Made by a program: the position numbers and the translations under genes. From Intoshia linei (lineage: Eukaryota; Orthonectida; Rhopaluridae), in the NCBI GenBank assembly GCA_001642005.1, contig LWCA01000618.1, positions 1-22,069 of the forward strand: a DNA stretch of 22,069 nt, in the 5' to 3' direction. Below are positions 10,093 to 22,017 of the stretch, one piece after another (position 1 is the stretch's first letter; each line of letters starts with the position of its first letter). The notes under the pieces are model-generated. The model saw nothing but the letters and a program-made list of their open reading frames with translations. It made no database searches and was not told where the DNA came from.

Positions 10093-12841
10093 TACTAAAA
10101 GGTAAATGTTAACAAAATTTTTTTAAATTCCTCATTTTATATAACTTTAAATGGGTCATTTTTGATCAAAAAAATACCAAATTCTTGTTTTCAAAATTCC
10201 AGTTTAATATTTATAAATTTTTAAATGAACTGCGCTATTATGAAAATAAACAAGTAAATATTCATGGTGATGCAAAATTCCATTATTAGTGTAATCGTTA
10301 GTAACGATTTGTTACACTTGTGCTTTGGAATTTTATTCAAAATTTGTGATGTAAAATACATTGAAATATAATTCATTGTATGTTTTCAATTAACAAGCCT
10401 TATTAATAAAATTCGTATTGAAATGTGAGTGCATTTGATCAGTATGATGCAATAAAACATTCCCCACATTTTAACCGCCATTTTTATTTGGATTGTCATT
10501 ACTAATTAATTAAAATGTAGTAGTTAAATTTAGTAGAATTTACAAAAAACTCAATGAAATTGTACTTGATTCTGGATATTTTAAAAAAAATCTAAAATCA
10601 ACCCATAATTAAACATGATAATAAAATTTTAAAATCCCCAAAAAATCAATAAATCTTATTGATAAATTTAATTCTAATAACTTAAAACGAAAAATTCAAA
10701 ACTACAACTAATCTTACTTTTAATTTAATTTATAATTTATTAATTTAATTAATCGTACAAACTATTATAATTATTTTAATTTTATACGCAAATGTATAGA
10801 TTTTACATAATATGTTATATATACATAATTTATTATATTGAATTTCACAAATTCAACAGGAAACGATGAAAATGTATATAAATTAAATTTTCCGTTTTAG
10901 AAATGTCAAATAACGAATAAAACTAGTAAATCATGTATAAGTAACTACTAAATGCATTTGTACATTAAATATACAAATTTGATTTTAAATTTAAATTTAA
11001 ACAGATTATTGAAATGTTAACTTAAAATTATGTATAATGAGAATGTAATTTATGTTAAAGGTCAACAGATGTTTGTATTATTTTACATTACACTAATGAA
11101 ATATAAAGGTAAAAAAATAAATTGAAAAAGCAAATCTATACAAGTAAAACTGTAAACTGGAATAGAGCAATATTGCACAATAGTTAAAATTGTTATAAAT
11201 TGATTGACGGACATGGTTTTAAATTCATTTAGCATTTTAAGTGAAAGTCATTCAGCCACATAATGGGGTCATTAATTGCAACTTTGGGATACTTTAATTT
11301 TAGATAGAGTAATATTCATTGGTAATGTTTAGCCTTCTGTTTCTAACAAGAACATTATATGCGAGTTGTGTAATATATAAATGAATTGAGTTATATCTTT
11401 GTAAATACAATACATTTCAACATTTTTAGCGCAAATTTGCACACTAGTGAATATTTATGTTGTTTTCACAATTATTCAGGTAAGCTATTATTTTAAAACG
11501 AAATACGAAATATTTAAAAGGTAGGTTATAGAAAAACTAAGTTTAATCTTATTTAGTCGGACTATTGCCAAATTGCAAGATTTTATATATTTATTGGAGT
11601 AATTTTTTATTTTATTATTAATTTTTCACGCACAGTCAACATATTATTATTGGGTTTTTATTGAGTGAATGGGAATAATATGAAAATGGATATTAAAATA
11701 AAAAAATTTACATTGATAATTATAAAATTCGGTAGTAGTTTAATGGTAATTTAAATTTTTAGAGGTTCATTTAAATTTTAAATGAACAATAAAACTTTTT
11801 TAAAATGATTATTGATCAATGACACTATTATTTCATTTTAATTTTAATTCATTTCATACTATAAATACAGTGGACTTTAATTTTATAGAAAAAAGTTGAT
11901 GATACAGGTTGATTTTATAGATTCAGTTGTATATTTAAAAATTTTATACGTGATTTTATCTACAAAATCTGTATAATTTATGGCATGATACATGTAACAT
12001 TATTATATCTGTTTATAACTATTTCATTCCTTTATGAATAAAATGGAACATGTTGATATTTTGCTATATGCTGTATTATTTTTACGAGGCATATAATTAA
12101 GTAATTTTATAATTGAACAATGTTAATTAGGTTAGGATTCATTATAATAAGATATCTTTTTGTGTAAAAAATTTTCTGTTCCAAAAATAATATTTAGTAA
12201 TGGCCTGTGTAGCCATTATGTAATTGAATAAATTAAGAAATTCAAAGTTTCAATTTTATATAATGTTTAATTATATGCTAAAGTGACTTTCAAACTTAAT
12301 ACATTTGGATTCATTTTATCACCATGCGTGGAACGGTCATCGATGTGGTATGGTACATGTATAATCAAAATGTTTAATATCTGTATTTTTAAATTTAATG
12401 GAATATTATTTAAATATTATAATTGTTCGTGTTGTCATGTGAAAATAAAAAAAATATTTGATTGTACGATTAAATGGCTACATTAATGAAAATTTTTTAA
12501 TTTTGAAAAAAATGGTCCAATTTTCATAACTAGTCTATGCCCCGCTTAATCTGTCGCTACTATACATTAGAGTTTCACACGTTTTTGAGAAACACGGGTA
12601 CTTAGTACTCATTGTCTTCAGTTGTACGATATAAATATTACAACAAAATTACTTAAAATCTAATATTCTCATGCAGGAACCATTTTAATTATCTCATACA
12701 AAATTATTGTATAAATACAGATATCCCTCGATTAGCGCGATTTATAAAACCAGAATTTCAACCACATTTATCTAGCAAAGTTTGATTTTTTAAAAAATAA
12801 ATATGGATTTTTCCAAACCATTACATACACAGTGTGTATTA
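10093..12841. other. Intergenic DNA without a recognisable gene
   Basis: This 2.7-kb stretch is extremely AT-rich and has only short, motif-free open frames on both strands. No tRNA, rRNA or conserved protein segment was seen. The one structured element is the hairpin at 10274-10334. The left flank of the Tc1-like element (about 12829-12840) carries an extra inverted copy of its tip, ACACAGTGTGTA. Confidence 0.6.
10274..10334. repeat. 61-bp hairpin (nested inverted repeats)
   Basis: Three nested complementary pairs share one centre: AAAATTCCA/TGGAATTTT (10274-10282 with 10326-10334), GTGTAA/TTACAC (10289-10294 with 10312-10317) and ATCGTTA/TAACGAT (10294-10300 with 10302-10308). It could be an RNA hairpin, a tiny palindromic transposon or a protein-binding palindrome. 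No function can be assigned from sequence. Confidence 0.5.
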
Positions 12842-13712
12842 CACACTGTGTCAATTTATTTGGCAGATCTAAAAAATTAAAAAATTCTAAAAAATTTTTT
12901 TTGGACAGTGTTCACAATAGTTTACGACAATATTTAAAATGCAAACAAAAAAATCTAATACAATTAAAATTAAAATAATTAAATATATAGAAATATTAGT
13001 TAATACACAATGTACAAGTGTGTCAAAATAGGCAAATGTAATGAATGGTGAATAAAGTGGAATTTATCATTAAAAATTAGTTTAAATATTTAATATAATT
13101 GCCATGAACTTGTAACACCTTAATGAGCCTAGCATCGATATAATCGGTCAATCTCTTGACACGTTCTGCTATAATTAATTTAGACACTTCTTTAATAGCA
13201 TTGAAAAGGTCATAAAGGAAGTTATACTGAGACCCAACCGAATATAATTTTCTATTGGGTTTAAATCAAGGCTGTTAGGGGCCAATTCATAAATTTTTCT
13301 CCACTAATGCAATTTTCTGAAAAAAATGTTCTAGTAAATAACGATGCATGTGAAGGTGCATTGTCATGCATAAATATGCACTTATTTCTAAAAATTTCGG
13401 TCTTCGAATTTATTCATGGACAGTAATTTTCTTCTCTCTTCTAATAAAGTCGTTATTTGACTTTTTTCATCCATTTTTAAATCGTTTTTTTGTCCCATTA
13501 TAAATTTGCTTAATAATTTGACACACTAAATTATGCAAGAAAACGATAAGTAGATAAAAAGTCTTATTGCATATTAACTATTTATTTTTTAATGAATAAT
13601 ATTAGCATCTGTTACAAGTCACCGAATTACAAAAAAAATATAAATATTTTGGCTAGATCTTGAGTGTATTACATAGCTTTATATGATTTACTTAAAAAAT
13701 TGACACAGTGTG
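12842..13712 (-). mobile_element. Tc1-like transposon with IR/DR-type ends, internally deleted and decayed
   Basis: The ends are CACACTGTGTCAATTT (12842 on) and AAAAATTGACACAGTGTG (to 13712), flanked by TA at 12840-12841 and 13713-13714, as for Tc1/mariner insertion. Each end has a second inner repeat: 13018-13037 (GTGTGTCAAAATAGGCAAAT) on the left and 13504-13526 on the right. This gives outer and inner direct repeats about 180 bp apart at both ends. Between them the - strand holds a broken transposase: FMHDNAPSH (DDE second Asp region), NWPPNSLDLNPIENY, then the tail ERVKRLTDYIDARL and VHGNYIKY. The frames shift between these blocks and the total length is too short for an intact enzyme. 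Confidence 0.8.
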
Positions 13713-13714
13713 TA

Positions 13715-13992
13715 CAATTGTGCTTTTTGATATATTCGGATGCATTTCGACAATTTTTTCCTTTAATAGCTCAAATTGTAAAACTAATTCAAGCAAATCT
13801 TTATTTTTTAATTCATTTTGTTTTTCCTCTTCCAATTGATAGAGCTCGTTTTGTTCTGATAATTCGATAAGATCATCATTATTAAATTCGTTCAAATATA
13901 AATTGATTAATTCCTCAACATTGTGTACATTAATGTCATTTAAGCCCTCACGTTCTCTAATTTTAACAGTTTCGTTGAATGCGTCTGACGCG
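13715..13992 (-). pseudogene. C-terminal remnant of a pogo/Tigger-like transposase
   Basis: An open frame on the - strand reads HPASDAFNETVKIRE, GLNDINVHNVEELINLYL, NEFNNDDLIELSEQNELYQ, then an acidic, Glu-rich stretch and LLKEKIVEMHPNISKS. This order (a VxxVEELI...L/NDDLIEL block, acidic run, then a helix ending in E-M-x-P-N-x-x-x-S) resembles the tail of Tigger/CENP-B-like DDE transposases as I remember them. The frame runs into the tip of the Tc1-like element and stops inside it at 13692-13694, so that insertion cut the gene. No DDE domain is visible upstream; a small acceptor-like GCGTCAG lies at about 13985. A domesticated exon is possible but less likely. Confidence 0.5.
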
Positions 13993-14076
13993 GGGTGAAT
14001 TGAGAAAAATAATTAGAAAATAATAGACAACATGTCACTAATTATGCTGATTAATAAAATAATAAAAATATAAAAT

Positions 14077-15220
14077 ATTCTAGACCAGGGTGTTAATTAT
14101 GGAATTTTCTACCAGCGTTATAATATAAATTTTTATTTTTTAACAAAATGTAAACATTCATGTATTTCTTTTTTTAAAGTTTTTTTATATACAGGGTGGG
14201 CCATAAGTCGCGCACCAAAGAATTAGGTGAAGCTTTCCTCTCCTTGGGTATAAAATACATGTTCTTTTATAGATTAATAAAACATTGTTTGTATGTATCT
14301 GTTACTATAACTGTTAAAAACTTTCCTTATTATTCGCGCGAAAACCCGCATTGGATGGATCCTACTAAAGAGCACTTATGTCCAAAAGTGGTAGTGTGGT
14401 ACGGACTTTGGAAGAGTGATATTTTGGGTCCATTTTTTTCAACAAGATAGTGACCGGCGAGGTGTACTTGAAAATGCTACAAAATGATCTCATACTACAG
14501 ATGGAGCGCATCGGTGAAGGAAAACCCCTTTGGTTTATGGAAGATGGCGTCCCGCCTCATTACGCAACGATTGTGTGAAATTGGCTGAATGGCAATTTTG
14601 TAAATTGGATTGGACGAAAAGGCACCGTAGAATGGGCACCAAGGTCCCCTGACTTGACCCAATGGATTTTTATTTTTGGGGCCCCCTCAAACAAATAATT
14701 TACTCTACAAGAATTGCAGATGTTGACCATCTTCGCCAGCAGATAATTCGTGGGTGCAATCACATAGATGGAAACAGCGACTTACTTGATAAAGTTTATG
14801 GGAATTTTGAACATCAACTGAAATTGTGCATCAACGCAAATGGCGAGCATTTTAAGCATTTATGATTTTACCAGCGTGCACAACGTGTTTCTCAGTTCAT
14901 TAGTTAAGTTTGGTTTAATAAAATAACGTTTATTATTATCAGAATTGTTTTTAATGCTATGGTGCGCGACTTATGGCCCACCCTATATTTTTTATGATTT
15001 ATTTATTCATGATTACAATTTTACAATTAACAATTAACATTAGTTTACACATATTCCATTATTATTGATTCAAATTTTGAATGGTTTGAGTAAATATTTT
15101 TTTGTGGGTCCGCGTAATAATTTTTTCCATAATTGACCTCCAATCAAATAGAGTCTGACAGCTGATCTAGACCAGGCCGGGGAGAGGTGGGTTATGTCCC
15201 ATCTGGCCATGGTCTAGAAT
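14077..15220. repeat. Outer inverted repeat ATTCTAGACCA flanking the mariner relic
   Basis: ATTCTAGACCA at 14077-14087 has a perfect inverted partner, TGGTCTAGAAT, at 15210-15220. A third copy, CTAGACCAGG, lies at 15167-15176 and forms with the right-hand one a compact palindrome (CTAGACCA-GGCC ... GGCC-ATGGTCTAG). The interval could be a larger transposon into which the mariner inserted, or two copies of a small palindromic element. The bases between 14088 and 14191 and between 14986 and 15165 encode nothing recognisable. Confidence 0.35.
14192..14985 (+). mobile_element. Mariner-like element, about 794 bp, with decayed transposase
   Basis: Terminal repeats: CAGGGTGGGCCATAAGTCGC... on the left and its inverted partner ...GCGACTTATGGCCCACCCTA on the right. 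They match over about 25 bp, with TA at both flanks. On the + strand, broken frames read NPHWMDPTKEHLCPKVVVWYG, then LWFMEDGVPPHYA (the D of the triad with the G-x-P-P-H motif), NWIGRKGTVEWAPRSPDL and DFYFWGPLKQIIYSTR, the usual order in mariner transposases. The N-terminal DNA-binding part is missing and frameshifts and stops interrupt the rest, so the copy is dead. Confidence 0.85.
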
Positions 15221-17133
15221 CATGAGAGCCTACTTTTTTGATTTAATATTAATTAATGTTGGGAAATTTGTTAAGTATACTAACATTATCGTATAATAAA
15301 ATGTTCTACTAACAGTTTAATTACTTATTTTTAATTTTTTTATAATGAACGATCAATTAAAGCAAGGTTCCATTTTGAAAAATAATTTTTATAGGGCCTA
15401 CAATTTCCATCTGGCTTGTGTCTAATGCTGGCTCTCCATCTCCCTATTATAGATACAGTTTACGGTTAGATTTTACAGACATTTTTATAAAATTATAATT
15501 TAAAACAACATTATTTATTGAATATGGGTAAAAATATTTTTATCGGTAATTTTTTTTAAATTTTTAACGGTAAATCCTTACTTATATAAGGGTGTCTACT
15601 TAAATCCAACAATTTTTACTAAAATGCAGCCAATTTTACTAACTCTTTAAGGAAAATTCCAGTTTTACCAACCCTAAAAGGAAAAATCCAATTTTACCGA
15701 ATTGCAGAGTATCCCATAAAAATTTAGTATCACAAACCAAACAAAGTAAAGTTTATAAATAGAAGGATTATCGATAAACAGATGTTATAACCACTTTAAT
15801 ACTTACTCAAACTGATGATGAAACAAATAAAAAATTTTAAAACACAAGTAAAATAATTTATTCATTATGGATTTTTCTGTCCTTGAAATATTATGATCAC
15901 AAAATTTAATTTTTATTAGTATTGTATAACTGGATTTTTCCCAAAAGGCTTGGTTAAACTGAAATTTTCCCTAAATGGCTGATAAATTTTGATTTTTATT
16001 AAGAATAGTTGGATTTAATATTTAATATTCTTTTAATACCGTAAAGTAATTTAGTTAAAAATGTATGTCTGTTCATTTATTTGTCTGTTTCAGTTTATTT
16101 AAGAAATTAAGTGGAATAGAGTTTGAAAATTCCATATTTTTATTACATTTTTTATAGGGTGATGTTTTATCGCAAGTTTCATTTTCACAAATTGAGAGCT
16201 TCAAGGTGAAAAATCCCACTAATCCTTTTTTTTTAAATTCAAATGAGTCCTAAAATTATGAAAAAGATAAAATCTGATAAAGATTTTAAAATAATATACA
16301 TTATAATTTTCAATTTTAAAATCTTATATCTTCACGGCGAAAACAAAAAATTACAACTAATGGTCGATCAAGAATATCCGCAGATGTTGTTAATGCATTT
16401 ATATTCCTAAAATACTATTTCAAAATAATGTAAATACATATCATTTCTGTGTAAATAAATTGTAGAGATTAAATTAGTTTTGATCTTTAAGTAAAATAAT
16501 AATAATTATCAATTTTTACAAAATTGTAATAATATAATGAAGGATTTAATGGAGCAAAAAATTAAATAAACACCTTAAAATTGTTTTGAATCTTTAATCT
16601 TTTAGTACCTTCTTGAGAGTTACTTTAGTTTGGTTATAATTGGCAGTTAATTTTTACAATTTATGCAAGTTTTGATAAGTTAAACTGATACGCTTTTATA
16701 ATAAAATAAATTTTTTTTGATAAAATCCATTAAACCTTTGCAATCATTACAACTTAATTGTAACGTAAAAATATAAAAAATCAAAATCAAATTAAAGTGA
16801 TTTATAAATCTGATAAAATATTAAGACACAATATCAAATGTCAAATTTGCCATAAATGATATATCACTTGTATTTGGTATGAAATGAATTTTTTATTTTC
16901 ATCAACAAACGATACATGTATAACAAACATTGATATATAATTTTAAAAACGCATGATTTAAGGGTAATGCAATTTACAAATATTGAAAAATGTATATAAA
17001 GAAACATTTCATTAATTTACTCAAATAATTATTTATTCAAATTAATACACATTATTTATAGCGAATACTAAAATATATTACATTTTTAGATTTAAAAATG
17101 TTACCTCTATTCTTGACTTTATAATTTATATTT
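15221..17133. other. FOXO upstream region, no gene recognised
   Basis: Non-coding AT-rich DNA. It contains the foldback-like repeat (15598-16017). A good acceptor-like TTACATTTTTAG ends at 17090, 43 nt before the FOXO ATG, which suggests a 5' UTR intron or trans-splice site. No other motif could be separated from the base composition. Confidence 0.5.
15598..16017. repeat. Foldback-like repeat: inverted arms made of ~30-bp tandem units
   Basis: Left arm 15598-15712 carries the unit in reverse (taaatccaac, caattttact, agttttaccaaccctaaaag). Right arm 15930-16017 carries it forward (tggatttttcccaaaaggct, taaattttgatttttatt, agttggattta). The outer tips are TAAATCCAAC and GTTGGATTTA, perfect inverted partners. 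About 217 bp of unrelated AT-rich DNA separates the arms. The forward tip also ends the array in the FOXO intron. Modular arms of short tandem repeats resemble foldback transposons, but mobility is inferred only. Confidence 0.5.
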
Positions 17134-19796
17134 ATGTTTAACGATTACAATTTCTGTAAAACTTTTAATGATAAAATGAAGGAAACTAACAGTCGCATTA
17201 CTCCTCCATGTCAAAACAATTTTGGTTATTCTCAGTATCAATGTAATCAAAACGATTACCTTAATTATGAACACAACGATCACAATCGGCAGCATTGTTA
17301 CCTGAAAAAAGATGAAAATGTCTATAAATCCAATGAACCAGTAAATGTCAATTCATTTTCAAAATACAATTCAACAAATTATACAAACAAACAATACATG
17401 CTCAATGATGTTGTAACGCCATATGTCGATAGTTGTGAAAGTTTTCGTGGTCGGAGTCACACTTGGTCTAATCCATCAAAAACGGACATGTATTCTGTTG
17501 ATACTAAATACAATTCTAGTCCAATCTATCCTAACGCGTCGTATTCTTCTTATTATCAATCCTTTGAACCAAAATCAGCTTGTATGTATGAGCAACAATC
17601 TTTGAAATTATCTTTAGAAAATAAAGAGGATACACAATCTTCACAAATTTCCAACAAAAGTCAATTTACAACTAGATCTAATAAATCTACCAAAAAAAAT
17701 TCTAGAAGGAACGCTTGGGGTAATCAGTCTTATGCTGACATCATTACTATGTCTATTGTTAATAGCCCTGAAAAAAGATTAACATTATCTCAAATTTATG
17801 AATTTATGATCAAAAATATACCATATTTTAAAAATCGCAAGGATAGCAATTCTGCCGCAGGTTGGAAAGTAAGTTTTATTATAGATTTCAATTTTAAAAA
17901 ATATTAAAGTATCTAACAAATGTCAACTATTGTAGAAAAATGTGATTATTATAATAAGTATTTAATAAAAAGTGTAATTTAAATTACAGTACATTATAAT
18001 TATTGGATTCTAATTTTTACTATACATGTACTAATGCAATTTGTAACAGTCAAGTTTCTAATTTGTTTAAATTGCAAATTTAATATCATAATAATATAAT
18101 ATGCTTAGTAAATATAAAAATGACGTGAAAATGTTTTACAAAATAAAAATTGTAGATACAATAATCTTGTTTGTATCATAGACTATGATTCATAGTTTAT
18201 AAACGTTTCTACTTTGTACTTTTAAATTTCATAAGACTAAATTCCAATGCCAAGGATGTGCAAATAATGAATGCAATATAAAAATATTTTAATAAAAATT
18301 TATGTGTTTAAATAAATCACATTAGACTATTGGTAATTTAAATTGAGACATGATACTTAGCTTGTTAATATTTTTTGAAATATAATAATAATTAATACAA
18401 TTGATTTATGTAATCTTCGTAATTATTATAATCATTACTAGGTTGAATGTTATGTACTACGTACAAACAGCACCTAGCTCTGCCGAGGGAACATTTTTAT
18501 TCTACAATAAAAATAAATTCACGTTGAAAATCTTAAAAATCATACTATTGACTATTATCAATCCTTTAAAGGAGTGTTTCCCAAACTTGTGTCAGGTGGA
18601 ACCGTCATATCACATTACTTTTTACTTTAAAGTGAATTATTCCATCTTAATTTTGTGTTGTTAACATTGTAACTAATTTTAATGTTTGAATTGCTCATTA
18701 TTAACCCCAAAAATTTGACTAATAAATCTGACCCATAAATCAAACTCTGGTGTGAACTCCATAAAATATTTTTAATTTTTTTGTAATATGGTTTGTAGGT
18801 ATAATATGGTATCTTAATATTTCAGTTTTAAATTGGATCTGTAGTGGATGATTCAACTCAAAAACTCGATTTTTCCATTAAAGGTTGGTAAAAGTGGGTT
18901 TTCCCATAAGGGTTGGTACAATTGGGATTTTTCCCTTAAAGGTTGCTAAAATTGAGATTTTCCCTAAAAAGCTTTTAAAATCGAATTTTTCCATTAAAGG
19001 TTGGTAAAAGTGGGTTTTCTCATAAGGGTTGGTAAAATTGGGATTTTCCCTTAGGGTTTGTAAAAGTGGATTCTTCCCTTAAAGGTTGGTAAATTTTGAT
19101 TTTTAGTAAAAATGGTTGGGTTTAAGAATATTCTCTTTTAAAAATAATACAATAATTTAGAATTCAATTCGACACAATCTTTCACTTCACAGCAGATTTA
19201 GAAGAATTCAAAATGACGGAGCAGGAAAAAGTTCCTGGTGGACATTAAACAACGAAGAAGAAAATGAAAAAATGGGTAGACGTCGAGCGTACAGTTTAGA
19301 TGCAAAATCTAACTACAAAAAATGCATAAAAAATAAAAGATTAAAAAACGAAATAAAACGTAAACCGAAAAATATTGAATATTCTTCTATAGAAAACATG
19401 AGTTTTAAAAGAGACCCAATAATTTACATATCTAGTGACAGCATGAAAAATATTGAATATAAAAACTTGAACAAAGTTCAAAATCCGATTCAATACAATT
19501 CCTGTTCTACTTTATTGAATCCCTTTATAGACAAATTTAAAAATGGAAATAGTAATCAGGATTATAAATATATTATTAATCAATTACAACAAAAAAAAGA
19601 TATTATCAATTCACCTCCATCTTGCAAACATCAAAGTGCATTTAAAGTTACAGAATATTCACATGAATCCCTAAACCCTTGTCTGTTTAATGATTTGGTA
19701 GAGAAAAACGATTTCAACCACGTTGAAGATTATAGCATTTATATGGAAATTTTTGGTGAAAAACCAGACTTTGACGGCATTTCTACCACAACTTGA
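17134..19796 (+). CDS. FOXO: FOXO forkhead transcription factor, two coding exons, 456 aa
   Basis: Nuclear forkhead factor normally restrained by insulin/PI3K/AKT signalling. Coding exons 17134-17868 and 19161-19796, phase 0, intron GTAAGT...TTTAG. The forkhead domain spans about residues 193-290: [43 protein letters not shown] (with the FOXO-type insertion KDSNS before helix 3), then [13 protein letters not shown] and [11 protein letters not shown]. The intron falls at GWK/NSIRHN, where FOXO genes of other animals are split. An N-terminal AKT/14-3-3 site (RGRSHTW, Thr110) and the second AKT site (GRRRAYSLD, Ser290) are present, the latter in a basic NLS-like region. The third classical AKT site was not found. 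The acidic tail ([23 protein letters not shown]) may be the activation domain. Start: an in-frame TAA lies 12 nt before the ATG, with no acceptor between. Confidence 0.95.
17869..19160 (+). other. FOXO intron (1292 bp) interrupting the forkhead domain
   Basis: The donor is AAA/GTAAGT and the acceptor AATAATTTAG/AAT. It is far longer than most introns in the window (22-155 bp) because it holds a minisatellite (18861-19120) and a possible hAT tip (AGTGTTTCCCAAACTTG at about 18575). A short open frame at 18401-18664 lies within it and has no coding features. Confidence 0.9.
18861..19120 (+). repeat. Minisatellite of ~30-bp units in a ~115-bp higher-order repeat
   Basis: About eight degenerate units of the type 'ttcccttaaaggttggtaa aattggga' lie head to tail. 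Units alternate between 'ccattaaaggttggtaaaag' and 'cataagggttggta' forms. The block beginning at 18867 (cgatttttccattaaagg) is repeated at 18982, giving a higher-order period of about 115 bp. The array ends in 'atggttgggtttaagaata', like the tips of the repeat at 15598-16017. It lies 40 bp before the FOXO acceptor. Confidence 0.85.
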
Positions 19797-19865
19797 TTAA
19801 ATTTAAAAAATTTAAATTTTGATAATAAATGTATATATATCTAACAATAAATATATTTATAGAAA
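19797..19865. other. 69-bp convergent spacer between FOXO and CCDC77 stop codons
   Basis: The FOXO stop (TGA, 19794-19796) and the CCDC77 stop (TAG on the - strand, 19866-19868) are 69 bp apart. AATAAA occurs on the + strand at 19824-19829 and 19846-19851 and could serve FOXO. No canonical signal is seen for CCDC77 within the spacer, so its transcript may run into the FOXO 3' end. Overlapping 3' UTRs are an inference. Confidence 0.5.
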
Positions 19866-21195
<1,330 letters not shown>

Positions 21196-21261
21196 CTATA
21201 AAATTATATATTTAATTGTAATTATTCATTTCCATTTAACAACAACCCTAAAAGCTTAATG

Positions 21262-21622
21262 CAGGGGTGCACAACGTGCGGCCGTAAAAGCGTTTATGTG
21301 CGGCCGTGGGCAATACATCTAATCATAATGCAATATATCATTTTACTTCAAATTGAAAAGTTAAAATGAGATTTTATTCAAGGTCTATTTAAAATATTTT
21401 AATAAAAAGGTTACATTCTTGACTTTGCTCCAGTTTGTCAAATCTTAGCGAAGGGCACACAAAATCGAGACAGTCACTGATATCTTTTTTATATCATTAT
21501 TAATATTTACATATTTTTTTATGTCTTCCACTTTAATCTATCAACAAATCGCTTTTTAATGGAACTTTTTTCTGTTGTCCAATTATTATTAATTATTTAC
21601 CGAAAAATTAATGATTAATGTT
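21262..21622. mobile_element. hAT MITE, truncated copy, opposite orientation to 3322-3694
   Basis: It begins with the terminal repeat CAGGGGTGCACAAC. It then follows the reverse complement of the complete copy through 'gggcaatacatct', 'gcgaagggcacacaaaat' and 'gttgtccaattatt', up to about 21620. It stops about 36 bp before the expected other end, where a minisatellite-type repeat takes over. A doubled 'tgcggccgt' near the start is not in the complete copy. It lies in the probable 5' intron of CCDC77. Confidence 0.8.
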
Positions 21623-21639
21623 TTTTAAAAAAAATATTA

Positions 21640-22017
21640 GTAAAAGTAGATTTTTCAAATTTTTTTAAAATCATGTTTTTTTTATGGAATCAGTCACAAG
21701 AATTATTGATCTAAAAATTTAATAAAATAGGTTTTTTCATATAAATATTGGTAAAAGCGATTTTTTTTCTTAAGTGTTAGTAAAATTTGGTTTTTTCTTT
21801 TGGGATCAGATAGGGTAGTTTTTATTCTAAAACTTTGGTAAAAATAAATTTTTAAAAAAAATATTGGTATTAAGGAATTTCTTCCTTAAAAGTTAGTAAA
21901 ATTTTGGTTTTTTCTCATAAGATTATATTAAATTGGATGATTTAATAAAATATGTTGAAAATTGTAGATTAGCCTACATCATCTAAATTTTCGTATTCAC
22001 CCCTTGGGGTGACCAGT
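21640..22017 (+). repeat. Dispersed repeat with GGTAAAATTGG-type tandem units, copy B
   Basis: Degenerate 30-40 bp units ('aatattggtaaaagcgattt', 'aaagttagtaaaattttgg') lead into a tail with CACCCCTTGGGGTGACCAGT. Bases 21789-22017 match copy A (393-641) in order and orientation, including 'cttttgggatcagataggg' and the palindromic tail. Copy B extends further to the left, with extra units. It directly abuts the truncated end of the hAT MITE. Confidence 0.7.

Noticed and set aside
12283-12486. 67-codon open frame, Cys- and Ile-rich
   Set aside because: Composition follows the AT-rich background; no motif, no neighbour and no splice context.
15166-15219. tRNA-like or structured RNA gene in the GC-rich palindrome
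   Set aside because: No tRNA arms, anticodon loop or internal promoter boxes fit; it is better explained as paired CTAGACCA repeats.
18401-18664. 87-codon open frame in the FOXO intron
   Set aside because: It lies wholly inside the intron between two well-supported forkhead exons and has a low-complexity start.
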